Origin: Agrobacterium tumefaciens
GTDB lineage: Bacteria; Pseudomonadota; Alphaproteobacteria; Rhizobiales; Rhizobiaceae
Direction: 5' to 3'
NCBI GenBank assembly: GCA_025560025.1
Contig: CP048485.1
Coordinates: 930,001-994,000, forward strand
Length of the DNA stretch: 64,000 nt
Positions 21,277 to 31,166 of the stretch are shown piece by piece; positions within the stretch are counted from its first letter, which is position 1; the number at the start of each line of letters is the position of its first letter. The translations under genes and the position numbers were made by a program. The notes under the pieces were generated by a model. The model did no database searches, had not been told where the DNA came from, and was given only the letters and a program-made list of their open reading frames with translations.

Positions 21277-21303
21277 AAAAGCCGGGCATAGCCCGGCTTT
21301 TTT
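21277..21303 (+). terminator. Intrinsic terminator after the phytase-like gene
   Basis: AAAAGCCGGGC-ATA-GCCCGGCTTTTTT: ten-base stem with a tri-nucleotide loop and a T run. A-rich sequence on its left side makes it usable on both strands, so it may also serve the small minus-strand gene at 21445-21579. Confidence 0.9.
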
Positions 21304-21444
21304 ATGTGGCATAAGCAAAGCCGGTCAGGGCCCGTTTGGTGCGATGTCAATGCAGGCTGTCAAGCCGGCACTGCTGCTTCGTTATCGGTCATCGGTGATT
21401 TGTCGGGGGACAGGGTGCAAAAGCCGAGGACCGATCGCAAAGGA

Positions 21445-21579
21445 TCACCGCCCCATGGAATTCTTGCTTTTGGGAGTATTGTCTTTTTCCGAGTCCTGCT
21501 GGACCCAGCGAAAAAAAATATAAACAGGCAGCGCTATGAGCGCGAGTGTTACAAACGCGTCGACCATGGTTTCATCCAT
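21445..21579 (-). CDS. Possible 44-residue single-helix membrane protein
   Basis: Minus-strand frame of 45 codons starting MDETMVDAFVTLALIALPVY. It continues with a hydrophobic IFFRW end of helix and then a charged, hydrophilic tail ending KNSMGR. The pattern of a short acidic N terminus, one transmembrane helix and a polar cytoplasmic tail is that of real small membrane proteins. No strong Shine-Dalgarno is visible (a weak GAGCGG about 12 bases upstream). A shared bidirectional terminator lies 140 bases beyond its end. I do not recognise a family. Confidence 0.45.
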   Translation of the reverse strand: MDETMVDAFVTLALIALPVYIFFRWVQQDSEKDNTPKSKNSMGR

Positions 21580-21900
21580 TATTTCTACCGCTCATCATGA
21601 AACGGCTCGAAAATAATGCCCGAAATCTCTTTAAAAAGTCTGAATCTGCTTATTTTTCGGTATGTTGCGGGGTGGCACACAGACCTGAAAAAGCTGTCGG
21701 AATGTGGAACAGAAGTGCCGATTTGGCATAGACGGGAACCGTAAAATGCGATTCCTCATCTCCAGCACGTGGATCCGGCTTCGACAATCCGCATGCCAGC
21801 GGGTAGGGGAATGATTCTTAAGCTGGAAATTCACATCAAAGAACGCGTGTCACGACAAATGTCGGGTTCAACTATGCAGCGATCTGGATGATTTGGAAAA

Positions 21901-21976
21901 TGGTGGGCGATGAGAGACTCGAACTCCCGACATCCTCGGTGTAAACGAGGCGCTCTACCAACTGAGCTAATCGCCC
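21901..21976 (-). tRNA. tRNA-Val (anticodon TAC)
   Basis: Minus strand, 76 bases including an encoded CCA. Acceptor stem GGGCGAT/ATCGCCC, D arm TAGCTCAGTTGGTAGAGC, anticodon loop TTTACAC (TAC), and T arm with GTTCGAGTC. All stems pair. It is transcribed away from the tRNA-Asp pair, from a promoter at about 22017-22045. Confidence 0.95.
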
Positions 21977-22016
21977 TTCGCGTCCTGCGGATCATGTCCG
22001 CCGCGTCGGTGGCCGT

Positions 22017-22045
22017 GATGTATTCGGATCGGAAAAAAACCGCAA
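22017..22045 (-). promoter_or_regulatory. Candidate promoter of tRNA-Val
   Basis: Minus strand: -35 TTGCGG (22040-22045), 17-base spacer, -10 TACATC (22017-22022). It lies about 40 bases upstream of the tRNA 5' end. Confidence 0.5.
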
Positions 22046-22330
22046 GGGCTTTTGTGAAGTTTTTTTGTTTTTTTTCCGGGTCGTATTTTCCCATGTCCGT
22101 GGCTGATGGCCAAAAGGCTGGAACTGCGGGCTTTTTGGCAAAAACAGAAGCCACAGCCAGCGCGAACGGCACAGGGGAATCTTCCTGCGGACGCCCGCGC
22201 CTGTGGACAAGTTTTTTGTTTTCGTTGGGAAAAGCCCGCAAAACAAGGCGTTTGCCGGAACGCTTATCAATGGCCTTCAGGTTTTTTCCGATCAAAATGA
22301 AGAAGCTTATTCTTTTGTCGTGAAACCTGC

Positions 22331-22359
22331 TTGACACCCCCGCACGAACGCCGTAGTTA
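22331..22359 (+). promoter_or_regulatory. Promoter of the tRNA-Asp pair
   Basis: -35 TTGACA (22331-22336), a 17-base spacer and -10 TAGTTA (22354-22359). The GC-rich stretch just after the -10 is typical of stringently controlled stable-RNA promoters. The first tRNA begins 63 bases downstream. Confidence 0.75.
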
Positions 22360-22421
22360 GCCGCTCATCGAACAGCCGAGGCTGGTTCGAGCGGCGGGAC
22401 AAGCTCCTGTCGTCAGGAGAT

Positions 22422-22498
22422 GCGGGTGTAGCTCAGTCGGTTAGAGTGCCGGCCTGTCACGCCGGAGGTCGCGGGTTCGAGCCCCGTCACTCGCGCCA
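22422..22498 (+). tRNA. tRNA-Asp (anticodon GTC), copy 1
   Basis: 77 bases including an encoded CCA. Acceptor stem GCGGGTG/CACTCGC (one wobble), D arm TAGCTCAGTCGGTTAGAGT, anticodon stem CCGGC/GCCGG with loop CTGTCAC, T loop GTTCGAGCC. All arms pair. Confidence 0.96.
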
Positions 22499-22537
22499 TC
22501 CTATTCCTCGGAAAACACAGATGAATGTCTGTGGTGC

Positions 22538-22614
22538 GCGGGTGTAGCTCAGTCGGTTAGAGTGCCGGCCTGTCACGCCGGAGGTCGCGGGTTCGAGCCC
22601 CGTCACTCGCGCCA
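22538..22614 (+). tRNA. tRNA-Asp (anticodon GTC), copy 2
   Basis: Identical in every base to the copy at 22422-22498, starting 116 bases after it. No promoter of its own is visible, so both are probably cut from one transcript. Confidence 0.96.
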
Positions 22615-22803
22615 TTTCTTCTTCCTGAAATGTCTCCTCAAAAATAGATCGACGCGCCGTCTGCGCGACTCCGTTTTTTTGACGATTCCGGCACCTGATT
22701 CCGGACTTTTCAGATGTGATTTTTCCTACTTTTTTTACTCAAGTTTCGATCTCCCGATATCGTCACTTCGCCGCCATTTCGACGTAAAATTCGTGTGACT
22801 TTT

Positions 22804-22833
22804 TTGCGGTTGCGTCCTTCAATCGATTATTAT
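22804..22833 (+). promoter_or_regulatory. Candidate nuo operon promoter
   Basis: -35 TTGCGG (22804-22809), 18-base spacer, -10 TATTAT (22828-22833). It predicts a leader of about 210 bases before nuoA containing two small hairpins: CGGAATTG/CAATTCCG (22854-22885) and GGCAA/TTGCC (22885-22899). Confidence 0.4.
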
Positions 22834-23052
22834 TGTATTTGAGGGGCTTAGGTCGGAATTGTGGCCCAAATTTGCGTCAATTCCGGCAATATTGTTGCCA
22901 ATCAATGCGGCAGGTGTCTTGAAATGGTGCCTAAACTCTTGCAGAGAGAGCGCGGCTGCGCTAACCACTTTGGCGTTGCAACATATTTGTGCGCCTTGAG
23001 ACTTATCAGTCGCAAAGGCAGGTCCGGCACCCGGCCGGGCAGGGAAGAGACC

Positions 23053-23418
23053 ATGACTGAACTCCTCAGTTCCTACATTCCGATCGCAATCTTCATCGGT
23101 ATCGCTCTCGTCATTGGCCTGGCGCTTCTCATTGCGCCTTTCGCGGTTGCCTACAAGGCTCCGGACCCGGAAAAGCTTTCCGCTTTCGAGTGCGGTTTCA
23201 ACGCCTTCGACGATGCCCGCATGAAGTTCGATATCCGTTTTTATCTGGTGTCGATCCTGTTCATCATCTTCGATCTGGAAGTCGCCTTCCTCTTCCCCTG
23301 GGCGGTGTCTTTTGGTGAGATGGGCTGGTTCGGTTTTTGGTCGATGATGGTATTCCTCCTCGTCCTCACCATCGGCTTTATCTATGAGTGGAAGAAGGGA
23401 GCGCTGGAATGGGCATGA
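23053..23418 (+). CDS. nuoA: NADH-quinone oxidoreductase subunit A
   Basis: 121-residue membrane subunit of respiratory complex I with three helices. The family loop [50 protein letters not shown] is fully present and holds the conserved cysteine near the quinone channel. I chose ATG at 23053 ([17 protein letters not shown] upstream); an open frame extends further 5' but does not look coding. First gene of the 14-subunit operon; its end overlaps nuoB by ten bases. Confidence 0.97.
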   Translation: MTELLSSYIPIAIFIGIALVIGLALLIAPFAVAYKAPDPEKLSAFECGFNAFDDARMKFDIRFYLVSILFIIFDLEVAFLFPWAVSFGEMGWFGFWSMMVFLLVLTIGFIYEWKKGALEWA

Positions 23419-23993
23419 GCCAGAACAACAGCACGCTCGTTGCGCCGCAGCCGAAGGGGATCATCGATCCCTCGACCGGCAAGCCGGTTGGCAGCAACGA
23501 TGCCTACTTCACGGAAATCAATGACGAGCTGGCCGACAAGGGCTTTCTCGTCACCTCGACCGACGAGCTGATCACCTGGGCGCGTACCGGCTCCCTGATG
23601 TGGATGCAGTTCGGTCTCGCCTGCTGCGCCGTCGAAGGCCTGATGCAGGCGTCCGGTCCGCGTTATGACATGGAGCGCTTCGGTGTCGCCCCGCGCGCCT
23701 CACCGCGCCAGTCTGACGTGATGATCGTCGCCGGCACGCTGACCAACAAGATGGCGCCGGCTCTGCGCAAGGTCTATGACCAGATGCCTGAGCCGCGTTA
23801 CGTCATCTCCATGGGCTCCTGTGCCAATGGCGGCGGTTATTATCACTATTCCTACGCTGTCGTGCGCGGTTGCGACCGCGTCGTGCCGGTGGATATTTAC
23901 GTTCCGGGCTGTCCCCCCACGGCGGAGGCGCTGCTTTATGGCGTGCTTCTGCTGCAGAAGAAGATTCGTCGTACCGGTACGATCGAGCGCTAA
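23409..23993 (+). CDS. nuoB: NADH-quinone oxidoreductase subunit B
   Basis: 194-residue peripheral-arm subunit that carries iron-sulfur cluster N2, the direct electron donor to quinone. Cluster ligands are in [21 protein letters not shown] and [17 protein letters not shown] at 23409 overlaps the nuoA end; a second ATG two codons later is an alternative start. The overlap points to translational coupling. Confidence 0.97.
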   Translation: MGMSQNNSTLVAPQPKGIIDPSTGKPVGSNDAYFTEINDELADKGFLVTSTDELITWARTGSLMWMQFGLACCAVEGLMQASGPRYDMERFGVAPRASPRQSDVMIVAGTLTNKMAPALRKVYDQMPEPRYVISMGSCANGGGYYHYSYAVVRGCDRVVPVDIYVPGCPPTAEALLYGVLLLQKKIRRTGTIER

Positions 23994-24013
23994 GGGCAAA
24001 GGACGGATTAAGA

Positions 24014-24616
24014 ATGAGCGAAGCTCTCAACGATCTTGCTGCTTACGTTAAGGAAGCGCGCGGTTCCCTCGTGGTGTCGGCTGATATCGCCTATGGCGAA
24101 CTGACGCTGAACACGACGCCTGAAAGTGTGATCGCGCTTTTGACCTTCCTGCGTGACGACGTGCAGTGCGGTTTTGTCAACATCATCGACATTTGCGGCG
24201 TTGACTGGCCGCAGCGCGAAAAGCGTTTCGATGTCGTCTATCACCTGCTGTCGCCGCGCCAGAACCTGCGCGTCCGCATCAAGCTGCAGGTAGCGGAAGA
24301 CGAGGGCGTGCCGTCTTCGACCTCCGTTTACATGGGTGCCGAATGGTTCGAGCGCGAAGCCTGGGACATGTATGGCATTCCGTTCGAAGGCCATAAGGAC
24401 CTTCGCCGTATCCTCACCGATTACGGTTTCGAAGGCCATCCGCTGCGCAAGGATTTTCCGGTTACCGGCTTTGTGGAAGTGCGTTACGATGACGTGCTGA
24501 AACGGGTTCTTTATGAACCGGTCGAACTGAAGCAGGAATTCCGCAACTTCGATTTCCTCTCCCCATGGGAAGGAACCGAATATGTTCTCCCGGGTGACGA
24601 AAAGGCCAAGCAATGA
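24014..24616 (+). CDS. nuoC: NADH-quinone oxidoreductase subunit C
   Basis: 200-residue peripheral-arm subunit of complex I (30 kDa subunit family). The signature [39 protein letters not shown] is nearly complete (here EREAWDMYG). ATG at 24014 (MSEALNDL) is preceded by AGGAC further upstream; the longer upstream frame is a read-through of the nuoB region. Not fused to nuoD. It overlaps the following GFA gene by four bases (ATGA). Confidence 0.97.
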   Translation: MSEALNDLAAYVKEARGSLVVSADIAYGELTLNTTPESVIALLTFLRDDVQCGFVNIIDICGVDWPQREKRFDVVYHLLSPRQNLRVRIKLQVAEDEGVPSSTSVYMGAEWFEREAWDMYGIPFEGHKDLRRILTDYGFEGHPLRKDFPVTGFVEVRYDDVLKRVLYEPVELKQEFRNFDFLSPWEGTEYVLPGDEKAKQ

Positions 24617-25041
24617 GCCAAGCCCCCGCGACAGAGCATGCGCAATGTCTTTGCGGCGCCGTCGGCTTCAACGCCGTCATCGGTGCCCGTGAATTTGGCG
24701 TTTGCCATTGCTCCATGTGCCGCCGCTGGTCCGGCGGTGCGTTTCTGGCTGTCGAATGCGCTGATATCTCCGTCGAAAACGAAGAGAACCTCGGCGTCTA
24801 TTCCTCGTCGGAATGGGGTGAGCGCTGCTTCTGCAAGAATTGCGGCAGCACGCTGATGTGGCGTTCCAAGGACGGCAAACATTTTGCCGTTTCGCTGCAG
24901 GCTTTCGATAACCCTTCCAGTTTCAAGTTCGCGTCGCAGATTTTCACGGATGAGAAGCCTTCGAGCTACTCTTTCGCCGAAACCACGCAGAACATGACCG
25001 GCCCCGAATTCATCGCCATGATCACCTCGGCGGAGCACTAG
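24613..25041 (+). CDS. GFA/CENP-V-family zinc protein inside the nuo operon
   Basis: 142-residue protein with the zinc ligands of the GFA (glutathione-dependent formaldehyde-activating) / CENP-V fold: [24 protein letters not shown] and [11 protein letters not shown]. The enzymatic role of this family is doubtful outside one studied case, so formaldehyde metabolism should not be assumed. Its start overlaps the nuoC stop in an ATGA arrangement, and nuoD starts one base after its stop, so it must be co-translated with complex I subunits. Base composition matches the operon. Confidence 0.88.
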   Translation: MSQAPATEHAQCLCGAVGFNAVIGAREFGVCHCSMCRRWSGGAFLAVECADISVENEENLGVYSSSEWGERCFCKNCGSTLMWRSKDGKHFAVSLQAFDNPSSFKFASQIFTDEKPSSYSFAETTQNMTGPEFIAMITSAEH

Positions 25042-25042
25042 A

Positions 25043-26233
25043 ATGACTGAGCATAACGTCCGCAATTTCACGATCAACTTCGGTCCGGAACATCCGTCCG
25101 CGCACGGCGTGCTGCGTCTGGTTCTGGAACTGGACGGCGAAATCGTCGAGCGCGTCGATCCGCATATCGGTCTTCTGCATCGCGGCACCGAAAAGCTGAT
25201 CGAGACCAAGACCTATCTGCAGGCCGTTCCTTACTTCGACCGCCTCGACTACGTCGCGCCGATGAACCAGGAACATGCTTTCGCGCTCGCCGTCGAAAAG
25301 CTGCTCGGCCTCGAAATCCCGATGCGCGGCCAGCTGATCCGCGTGCTTTATTCGGAAATCGGCCGCATCCTGTCGCACATCATGAACGTCACGACACAGG
25401 CCATGGACGTCGGCGCGATGACGCCGCCGGTCTGGGGTTTCGAAGAACGCGAAAAGCTGATGGTGTTCTATGAGCGCGCCTGTGGCGCCCGCATGCACTC
25501 GGCTTACGTTCGTCCGGGCGGCGTGCATCAGGACCTGCCGCCGGAACTGGTCGATGATATCGGCAAGTGGTGCGACCCGTTCCTCACCGTTCTCGACAAT
25601 ATCGAGGGCCTGCTGACCGACAACCGTATCTACAAGCAGCGTAACGTCGATATCGGCGTCGTTTCGCTCGAAGACGCCTTCGCCTGGGGTTTCACGGGCG
25701 TGATGGTGCGCGGCTCGGGCGCTGCCTGGGATTTGCGCCGCGCGCAGCCCTATGAGTGCTATTCCGATCTCGAATTCGACATTCCCGTCGGCAAGAACGG
25801 CGACTGCTACGATCGTTACCTGATCCGCATGCAGGAAATGCGCGAATCTGTGAAGATCATGAAGCAGTGCGTCGATCTTCTCTCCGGCAAGCACCGCATC
25901 GGCCCGGTCTCCTCGCTCGATGGCAAGGTGGTTCCGCCGAAGCGTGGCGAGATGAAGCGTTCGATGGAAGCGCTGATCCACCACTTCAAGCTCTACACCG
26001 AAGGTTACCACGTTCCGGCCGGCGAAGTTTACGCCGCCGTCGAAGCGCCGAAGGGCGAGTTCGGCGTTTACGTGGTCGCAGACGGTTCGAACAAGCCCTA
26101 TCGCTGCAAAATCCGCGCTCCGGGTTACGCACACCTGCAGGCTATGGATTTCCTGTGCAAGGGCCATCAGCTTGCCGACGTTACAGCCGTTCTCGGCTCG
26201 CTCGACATCGTGTTCGGGGAGGTCGACCGCTGA
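25043..26233 (+). CDS. nuoD: NADH-quinone oxidoreductase subunit D
   Basis: 396-residue 49 kDa-type subunit that forms the quinone-binding site with NuoB. Visible family blocks: [51 protein letters not shown] and the C-terminal [19 protein letters not shown]. It starts one base after the GFA gene and ends overlapping the next small gene by one base. Confidence 0.98.
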   Translation: MTEHNVRNFTINFGPEHPSAHGVLRLVLELDGEIVERVDPHIGLLHRGTEKLIETKTYLQAVPYFDRLDYVAPMNQEHAFALAVEKLLGLEIPMRGQLIRVLYSEIGRILSHIMNVTTQAMDVGAMTPPVWGFEEREKLMVFYERACGARMHSAYVRPGGVHQDLPPELVDDIGKWCDPFLTVLDNIEGLLTDNRIYKQRNVDIGVVSLEDAFAWGFTGVMVRGSGAAWDLRRAQPYECYSDLEFDIPVGKNGDCYDRYLIRMQEMRESVKIMKQCVDLLSGKHRIGPVSSLDGKVVPPKRGEMKRSMEALIHHFKLYTEGYHVPAGEVYAAVEAPKGEFGVYVVADGSNKPYRCKIRAPGYAHLQAMDFLCKGHQLADVTAVLGSLDIVFGEVDR

Positions 26234-26493
26234 TGCGTCTGCCGCTCGCCATTCCGGCTTTTCTTGCTGCGATGTCGACCCCCGTTCTCGCCCAGACGGC
26301 GACGGACGAGGGCGGCGTATCGCTGTCGAGCGGCGGCGGTTCCACCATCAAGCAGCTTCTGTCGTCGGGATTCGAGATCAAGGCCTCGGTTCCCAATGGC
26401 AGCAAGTTCATCGTGTTCATGCAGAAAGACAAGGCGGCTTACGCCTGCGAATTCGTCACGGTGGCGAGATCGCGTTGTGAGACGTTAAACTGA
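26233..26493 (+). CDS. Small exported hypothetical protein in the nuo operon
   Basis: 86 residues with a signal peptide ([21 protein letters not shown], cleavage near residue 21). The mature part is about 65 residues; IKQLLSSGFEIKASVPNGSKFIVFMQKDKAAYACEF suggests a small beta-rich domain, with two cysteines (near residues 71 and 82) that may form a disulfide. The ATG overlaps the nuoD TGA by one base, and nuoE follows 16 bases after the stop, so it is co-expressed with complex I. I do not know a function. Confidence 0.75.
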   Translation: MRLPLAIPAFLAAMSTPVLAQTATDEGGVSLSSGGGSTIKQLLSSGFEIKASVPNGSKFIVFMQKDKAAYACEFVTVARSRCETLN

Positions 26494-26509
26494 AAAGGCG
26501 TGAGGAAGT

Positions 26510-27607
26510 ATGTCCGTTCGTCGACTAGCCGAAGATCAGTTCCAGCCCGTGGCATTTGCCTTCAACCAGGAAAACACTGCCTGGGCTGAGAAGACGATCA
26601 AGAAATATCCCGAGGGACGCCAGCAATCGGCGGTCATCCCGCTGCTCATGCGTGCGCAGGAGCAGGACGGCTGGGTTACCCGCGCCGCCATCGAAAAGAT
26701 CGCCGACATGCTGGATATGGCCTATATCCGCGTCATGGAAGTGGCGACCTTCTATACCCAGTTCCAGCTGAAGCCGGTTGGCACGCGCGCGCACGTTCAG
26801 GTCTGCGGCACCACGCCCTGCATGCTGCGCGGCTCGGAAGCGCTGATGGATGTCTGCCGCAAGAAGATCCACCACGATCCGCTGCACACCAATGAGAGCG
26901 GCACGCTCTCCTGGGAAGAAGTGGAATGTCAGGGCGCCTGCGTCAACGCGCCGATGGTCATCATCTTCAAGGATGCCTATGAGGACCTGACGCCAGAGCG
27001 TCTGGAAGAGATCATCGACACGTTCGAAGCGGGCAAGGGCGACACCGTCAAGACCGGTCCGCAGATCGACCGTCACGAATCCGTGCCGGTCGGTGGACTG
27101 ACGACGCTGACGGAAGAGATCAAGCCGGATCGTTCCAATCTCGACAAGCCGGCCGAAGTGCCTGCGGATGCCGCACCGGTTCCGCCGTCCAACGCCGCCA
27201 AGCCGAAGACCGATGCGCCGGAGACCGATCCGAAGCTGAAGACGCCGGCAAACGAGCCGAAGGCTGCGGAAGCCAACGTCAAGGCCGCCGAAAAGGAAGC
27301 TTCGGGATCTGCGAAGCCGTCGCTCGATTCCAAGGATCGTCCGGCAGGCATCGAGAAGCCCGCCACGCCCGACGACCTGAAGCTCATTTCCGGCGTCGGT
27401 CCGAAGATCGAAGGCACGCTGCATGAGCTCGGCATCTTCACCTTCGCGCAGGTCGCGGGCTGGAAGAAGGCCGAATGCGACTGGGTCGACGGTTATCTGA
27501 ATTTCAAGGGCCGCATCGAACGCGACGAGTGGATCAAGCAGGCCGAGGCGCTCGCCAAGGGTGGCGAAGCCGAGTATATCAAGGTCTTCGGCAAGAAGCC
27601 GCGGTAA
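26510..27607 (+). CDS. nuoE: NADH-quinone oxidoreductase subunit E with C-terminal extension
   Basis: 365 residues. The first 200 or so are the NuoE (24 kDa) thioredoxin-like subunit binding a [2Fe-2S] cluster through VQVCGTTPCMLRG and VECQGACVNAP. Then comes a low-complexity Pro/Ala/Lys linker (about 205-285) and a C-terminal helix-hairpin-helix-like domain starting LKLISGVGPKIEGTLHELGI. NuoE is usually 160-220 residues, so the extension doubles it. The same kind of domain is fused to ribosomal protein L21 in rhizobia. The start at 26510 has AGGAAG upstream. Confidence 0.95.
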   Translation: MSVRRLAEDQFQPVAFAFNQENTAWAEKTIKKYPEGRQQSAVIPLLMRAQEQDGWVTRAAIEKIADMLDMAYIRVMEVATFYTQFQLKPVGTRAHVQVCGTTPCMLRGSEALMDVCRKKIHHDPLHTNESGTLSWEEVECQGACVNAPMVIIFKDAYEDLTPERLEEIIDTFEAGKGDTVKTGPQIDRHESVPVGGLTTLTEEIKPDRSNLDKPAEVPADAAPVPPSNAAKPKTDAPETDPKLKTPANEPKAAEANVKAAEKEASGSAKPSLDSKDRPAGIEKPATPDDLKLISGVGPKIEGTLHELGIFTFAQVAGWKKAECDWVDGYLNFKGRIERDEWIKQAEALAKGGEAEYIKVFGKKPR

Positions 27608-27617
27608 GAGGTGAAGC

Positions 27618-28922
27618 ATGTTAAAAGATCAGGATCGCATCTTTACCAATCTCTACGGCCTCAAGGACAAGTCCCTGAAGGGCGTGAGAGCGCGCGGCCA
27701 TTGGGACGGCACCAAGCAGATCATCGAAAAGGGCCGTGACTGGATCATCAACGAGATGAAGGCATCAGGCCTTCGCGGTCGCGGTGGCGCTGGCTTCCCG
27801 ACGGGTCTCAAGTGGTCCTTCATGCCGAAGGAAAATGACGGCCGCCCGCATTATCTCGTCGTCAACGCCGATGAATCCGAGCCCGGCACCTGCAAGGACC
27901 GCGAAATCCTGCGCAACGATCCGCATACGCTGATCGAAGGCTGCGTTATCGCCGGTTTCGCCATGGGCGCGCATACCGCCTATATCTACGTTCGCGGCGA
28001 ATATATGCGCGAGCGTGAGGCGCTGCAGGCGGCCATCGACGAATGCTACGATGCCGGCCTGCTCGGCAAGAACAACAAGAACGGCTGGGATTTCGACATC
28101 TACGTCCATCACGGCGCAGGTGCCTATATCTGCGGCGAAGAGACGGCTCTGCTCGAAAGCCTCGAAGGCAAGAAGGGCCAGCCGCGCCTCAAGCCGCCGT
28201 TCCCGGCCAATATGGGTCTTTACGGCTGCCCGACGACCGTCAACAACGTTGAATCGATCGCCGTTGCGCCGACCATCCTGCGCCGAGGTGCTGCATGGTT
28301 CTCGTCCATCGGCCGTCCGAACAATGTCGGCACCAAGCTGTTCATGGTCTCCGGCCATGTCGAGCGTCCGTGCACCTTCGAAGATGCGCTGGGCCTGTCC
28401 TTCCGTGAGCTGATCGAGCGCCATTGCGGTGGCATTCGCGGCGGCTGGGACAATCTGCTCGGCGTCATCCCCGGCGGCGCATCCTGCCCCATCGTTCGCG
28501 GTGAGGACATGAAGGACGCCATCATGGATTTTGACGGCATGCGCGAAGTGAAGTCTTCCTTCGGCACCGGCGGCATGATCGTCATGGACAAGTCCACCGA
28601 CGTCATCAAGGCGATTGCCCGCATCGCGGCCTTCTTCAAGCATGAAAGCTGCGGCCAGTGCACGCCGTGCCGCGAAGGCACCGGCTGGATGTGGCGCGTG
28701 CTGGAGCGCATGGTCAAGGGCAATGCCCAGAAGCGCGAAATCGACATGCTGTTCGAAGTGACGAAGCAGATCGAAGGCCACACCATCTGTGCGCTCGGCG
28801 ACGCCGCCGCATGGCCGGTACAGGCGCTGATCCGCAATTTCCGTCCGGAAATCGAAAAGCGCATCGACCAATATACCTACAGGGCCATGGATGATGGCGC
28901 TGTTCTGGAAGCCGCTGAATAA
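27618..28922 (+). CDS. nuoF: NADH-quinone oxidoreductase subunit F
   Basis: 434-residue 51 kDa-type subunit: the NADH- and FMN-binding entry point of complex [17 protein letters not shown] is the NADH-binding glycine-rich loop, [16 protein letters not shown] binds FMN, and [17 protein letters not shown] plus the later [17 protein letters not shown] cysteine hold the N3 [4Fe-4S] cluster. It starts 10 bases after nuoE. A 149-base spacer with a nested hairpin separates it from nuoG. Confidence 0.98.
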   Translation: MLKDQDRIFTNLYGLKDKSLKGVRARGHWDGTKQIIEKGRDWIINEMKASGLRGRGGAGFPTGLKWSFMPKENDGRPHYLVVNADESEPGTCKDREILRNDPHTLIEGCVIAGFAMGAHTAYIYVRGEYMREREALQAAIDECYDAGLLGKNNKNGWDFDIYVHHGAGAYICGEETALLESLEGKKGQPRLKPPFPANMGLYGCPTTVNNVESIAVAPTILRRGAAWFSSIGRPNNVGTKLFMVSGHVERPCTFEDALGLSFRELIERHCGGIRGGWDNLLGVIPGGASCPIVRGEDMKDAIMDFDGMREVKSSFGTGGMIVMDKSTDVIKAIARIAAFFKHESCGQCTPCREGTGWMWRVLERMVKGNAQKREIDMLFEVTKQIEGHTICALGDAAAWPVQALIRNFRPEIEKRIDQYTYRAMDDGAVLEAAE

Positions 28923-28927
28923 GCATT

Positions 28928-28961
28928 GAGGCTTCAGGCGGAGCCGGAATTTTCCGGCCTC
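28928..28961 (+). repeat. Intercistronic hairpin nuoF-nuoG
   Basis: GAGGC (28928-28932) with GCCTC (28957-28961) encloses, partly in competition, GCCGGA-ATTT-TCCGGC (28943-28958). No T run follows, so it is more likely an mRNA processing or stability element than a terminator. Confidence 0.35.
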
Positions 28962-29071
28962 GCGACACCATGAAGCGTCTGGCAGACGATACGAGTGCCG
29001 GGCGTGATTAAGGATTTGTTGCGGACCGTGTGAGACATGGGACGAACAGGCAACAGGACGTAAGTAGGACC

Positions 29072-31153
29072 ATGGCAAAGCTCAAGGTTGACGGTAAAGA
29101 GATCGAGGTTCCGGATCATTTCACGCTGTTGCAGGCGTGCGAGGAGGCTGGTGCCGAAGTTCCGCGCTTTTGTTTTCATGAGCGCTTGTCGGTCGCGGGT
29201 AACTGCCGCATGTGTCTCATCGAGGTGAAGGGCGGACCGCCCAAGCCTGCCGCATCCTGCGCCATGGGCGTTCGCGACGTTCGCGGCGGCCCGAACGGCG
29301 AATTGCCTGAAGTTTTCACCAACACGCCGATGGTCAAGAAGGCCCGCGAAGGTGTGATGGAATTCCTGCTCATCAACCACCCGCTCGATTGCCCGATCTG
29401 CGACCAGGGCGGTGAATGCGACCTGCAGGACCAGGCCATGGCCTTCGGTATCGCCGGTTCGCGTTACGCGGAGAACAAGCGCGCGGTTGAAGACAAATAT
29501 ATCGGACCGCTCGTCAAGACGGTCATGAACCGTTGCATCCACTGCACGCGCTGCGTCCGTTTCACCACGGAAGTGGCCGGCATTGCCGAACTTGGCCTCA
29601 TCGGCCGCGGTGAAGATGCCGAAATCACCACCTATCTCGAGCAGGCCATGACCTCGGAGCTGCAGGGCAACGTTGTTGACCTCTGCCCGGTCGGCGCGCT
29701 TACCTCCAAGCCTTTCGCCTTCACCGCCCGTCCGTGGGAACTGAACAAGACCGAAACCATCGACGTGATGGACGCGCTCGGTTCGGCCATCCGCGTCGAT
29801 ACCCGTGGCCGCGAAGTCATGCGCGTCATGCCGCGTGTCAACGAGGCGATCAACGAAGAGTGGATTTCCGACAAGAGCCGTTTCATCTGGGACGGCCTGA
29901 AGACGCAGCGCCTTGACCGCCCTTACGTCCGCAAGGATGGTCGCTTGCAGCCCGCAAGCTGGGGTGAAGCCTTCGGTGCGATCAAGCAGGCGGTTGCCGC
30001 AACATCCGGCAGCAAGATCGGCGCGATTGCCGGCGATCTGGCCTCCGTTGAAGAAATGTTCGCGCTGAAGTCGCTTCTGGCGGCGCTCGGCTCGGCCAAT
30101 GTCGATTGCCGTCAGGATGGCGCTGCACTCGATCCGTCGCTCGGCCGCGCCAGCTACCTGTTCAACTCCACCATCGAAGGTATTGAACAGGCCGACGCCC
30201 TGCTGATCGTTGGTTCCAACCCGCGTTACGAAGCGGCCGTGCTCAACGCCCGAATCCGCAAGCGCTGGCGTCGCGGCGGTTTCCCGATCGGCGTGATCGG
30301 TGAAGCCGGTGAGCTTCGCTACAATTACGAATATCTCGGTTCCGGCGCTGAAACGCTGTCCGACTTGGCCAATGGTTCGCACAGCTTCGCTGACAAGCTG
30401 AAGTCCGCCAAGAACCCGCTGATCATCATCGGTCAGGGTGCTCTGGCGCGCGCCGATGGTGCAGCCGTACTGGCTGCCGCCGCCAAGCTCGCTACCTCGG
30501 TAGGTGCTGTCACCGAAGAGTGGAACGGCTTCTCGGTTCTGCACACCGCCGCTGCCCGCGTTGGCGGTCTCGATATCGGCTTCGTGCCGGGCGAGGGCGG
30601 TGTTGCCGCCGCTGAAATGGTCGCGTCCATGGACGTTCTCTTCCTGCTCGGCGCCGATGAACTCGACCTGTCCAACAAGGGCGCCAAGTTCACTGTCTAT
30701 ATTGGTAGCCATGGCGATCAGGGCGCGATGAACGCCGACGTCATCCTTCCGGGTGCGGCCTATACCGAAAAATCCGGTATCTGGGTCAATACCGAAGGCC
30801 GCGTGCAGCTGGGCAACCGCGCCGGTTTCGCACCGGGCGAAGCCCGCGAAGACTGGGCGATCCTGCGTGCGCTTTCCGATGTTCTCGGCAAGAAGCTGCC
30901 GTTCGATTCGCTGTCTGCCCTGCGCGGCCAGCTCTATGTTGCGCATCCGCATCTGGCGGAAACAGACGAGATCGTAGCCGGCAAGGCCACGGATATCGAA
31001 GCGCTGGCCGGCAAGACCGGCTCGCTCAACAAGTCGGCGTTTGCCTCGCCGGTTAAAGACTTTTATTTGACGAACCCGATTGCGCGCGCATCCGCCGTCA
31101 TGGCCGAGTGCTCCGCATTGGCCCGCAACAATTTCCAGGCTGCGGCAGAGTAA
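29072..31153 (+). CDS. nuoG: NADH-quinone oxidoreductase subunit G
   Basis: 693-residue 75 kDa-type subunit. N-terminal [2Fe-2S] ferredoxin domain ([21 protein letters not shown]), then [19 protein letters not shown] and [12 protein letters not shown] for further clusters, and a large molybdopterin-oxidoreductase-like domain without cofactor motifs. ATG at 29072 ([11 protein letters not shown]) is preceded by TAGGAC; the open frame continues upstream, but the N-terminal homology begins here. nuoH follows after 13 bases. Confidence 0.98.
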   Translation: MAKLKVDGKEIEVPDHFTLLQACEEAGAEVPRFCFHERLSVAGNCRMCLIEVKGGPPKPAASCAMGVRDVRGGPNGELPEVFTNTPMVKKAREGVMEFLLINHPLDCPICDQGGECDLQDQAMAFGIAGSRYAENKRAVEDKYIGPLVKTVMNRCIHCTRCVRFTTEVAGIAELGLIGRGEDAEITTYLEQAMTSELQGNVVDLCPVGALTSKPFAFTARPWELNKTETIDVMDALGSAIRVDTRGREVMRVMPRVNEAINEEWISDKSRFIWDGLKTQRLDRPYVRKDGRLQPASWGEAFGAIKQAVAATSGSKIGAIAGDLASVEEMFALKSLLAALGSANVDCRQDGAALDPSLGRASYLFNSTIEGIEQADALLIVGSNPRYEAAVLNARIRKRWRRGGFPIGVIGEAGELRYNYEYLGSGAETLSDLANGSHSFADKLKSAKNPLIIIGQGALARADGAAVLAAAAKLATSVGAVTEEWNGFSVLHTAAARVGGLDIGFVPGEGGVAAAEMVASMDVLFLLGADELDLSNKGAKFTVYIGSHGDQGAMNADVILPGAAYTEKSGIWVNTEGRVQLGNRAGFAPGEAREDWAILRALSDVLGKKLPFDSLSALRGQLYVAHPHLAETDEIVAGKATDIEALAGKTGSLNKSAFASPVKDFYLTNPIARASAVMAECSALARNNFQAAAE

Positions 31154-31166
31154 GGGTAGGGGATTT

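Noticed and set aside
19202..21289. Long minus-strand open frame opposite the phytase-like gene
   Set aside because: Antisense shadow of the plus-strand gene, which has a signal peptide and a ribosome site.
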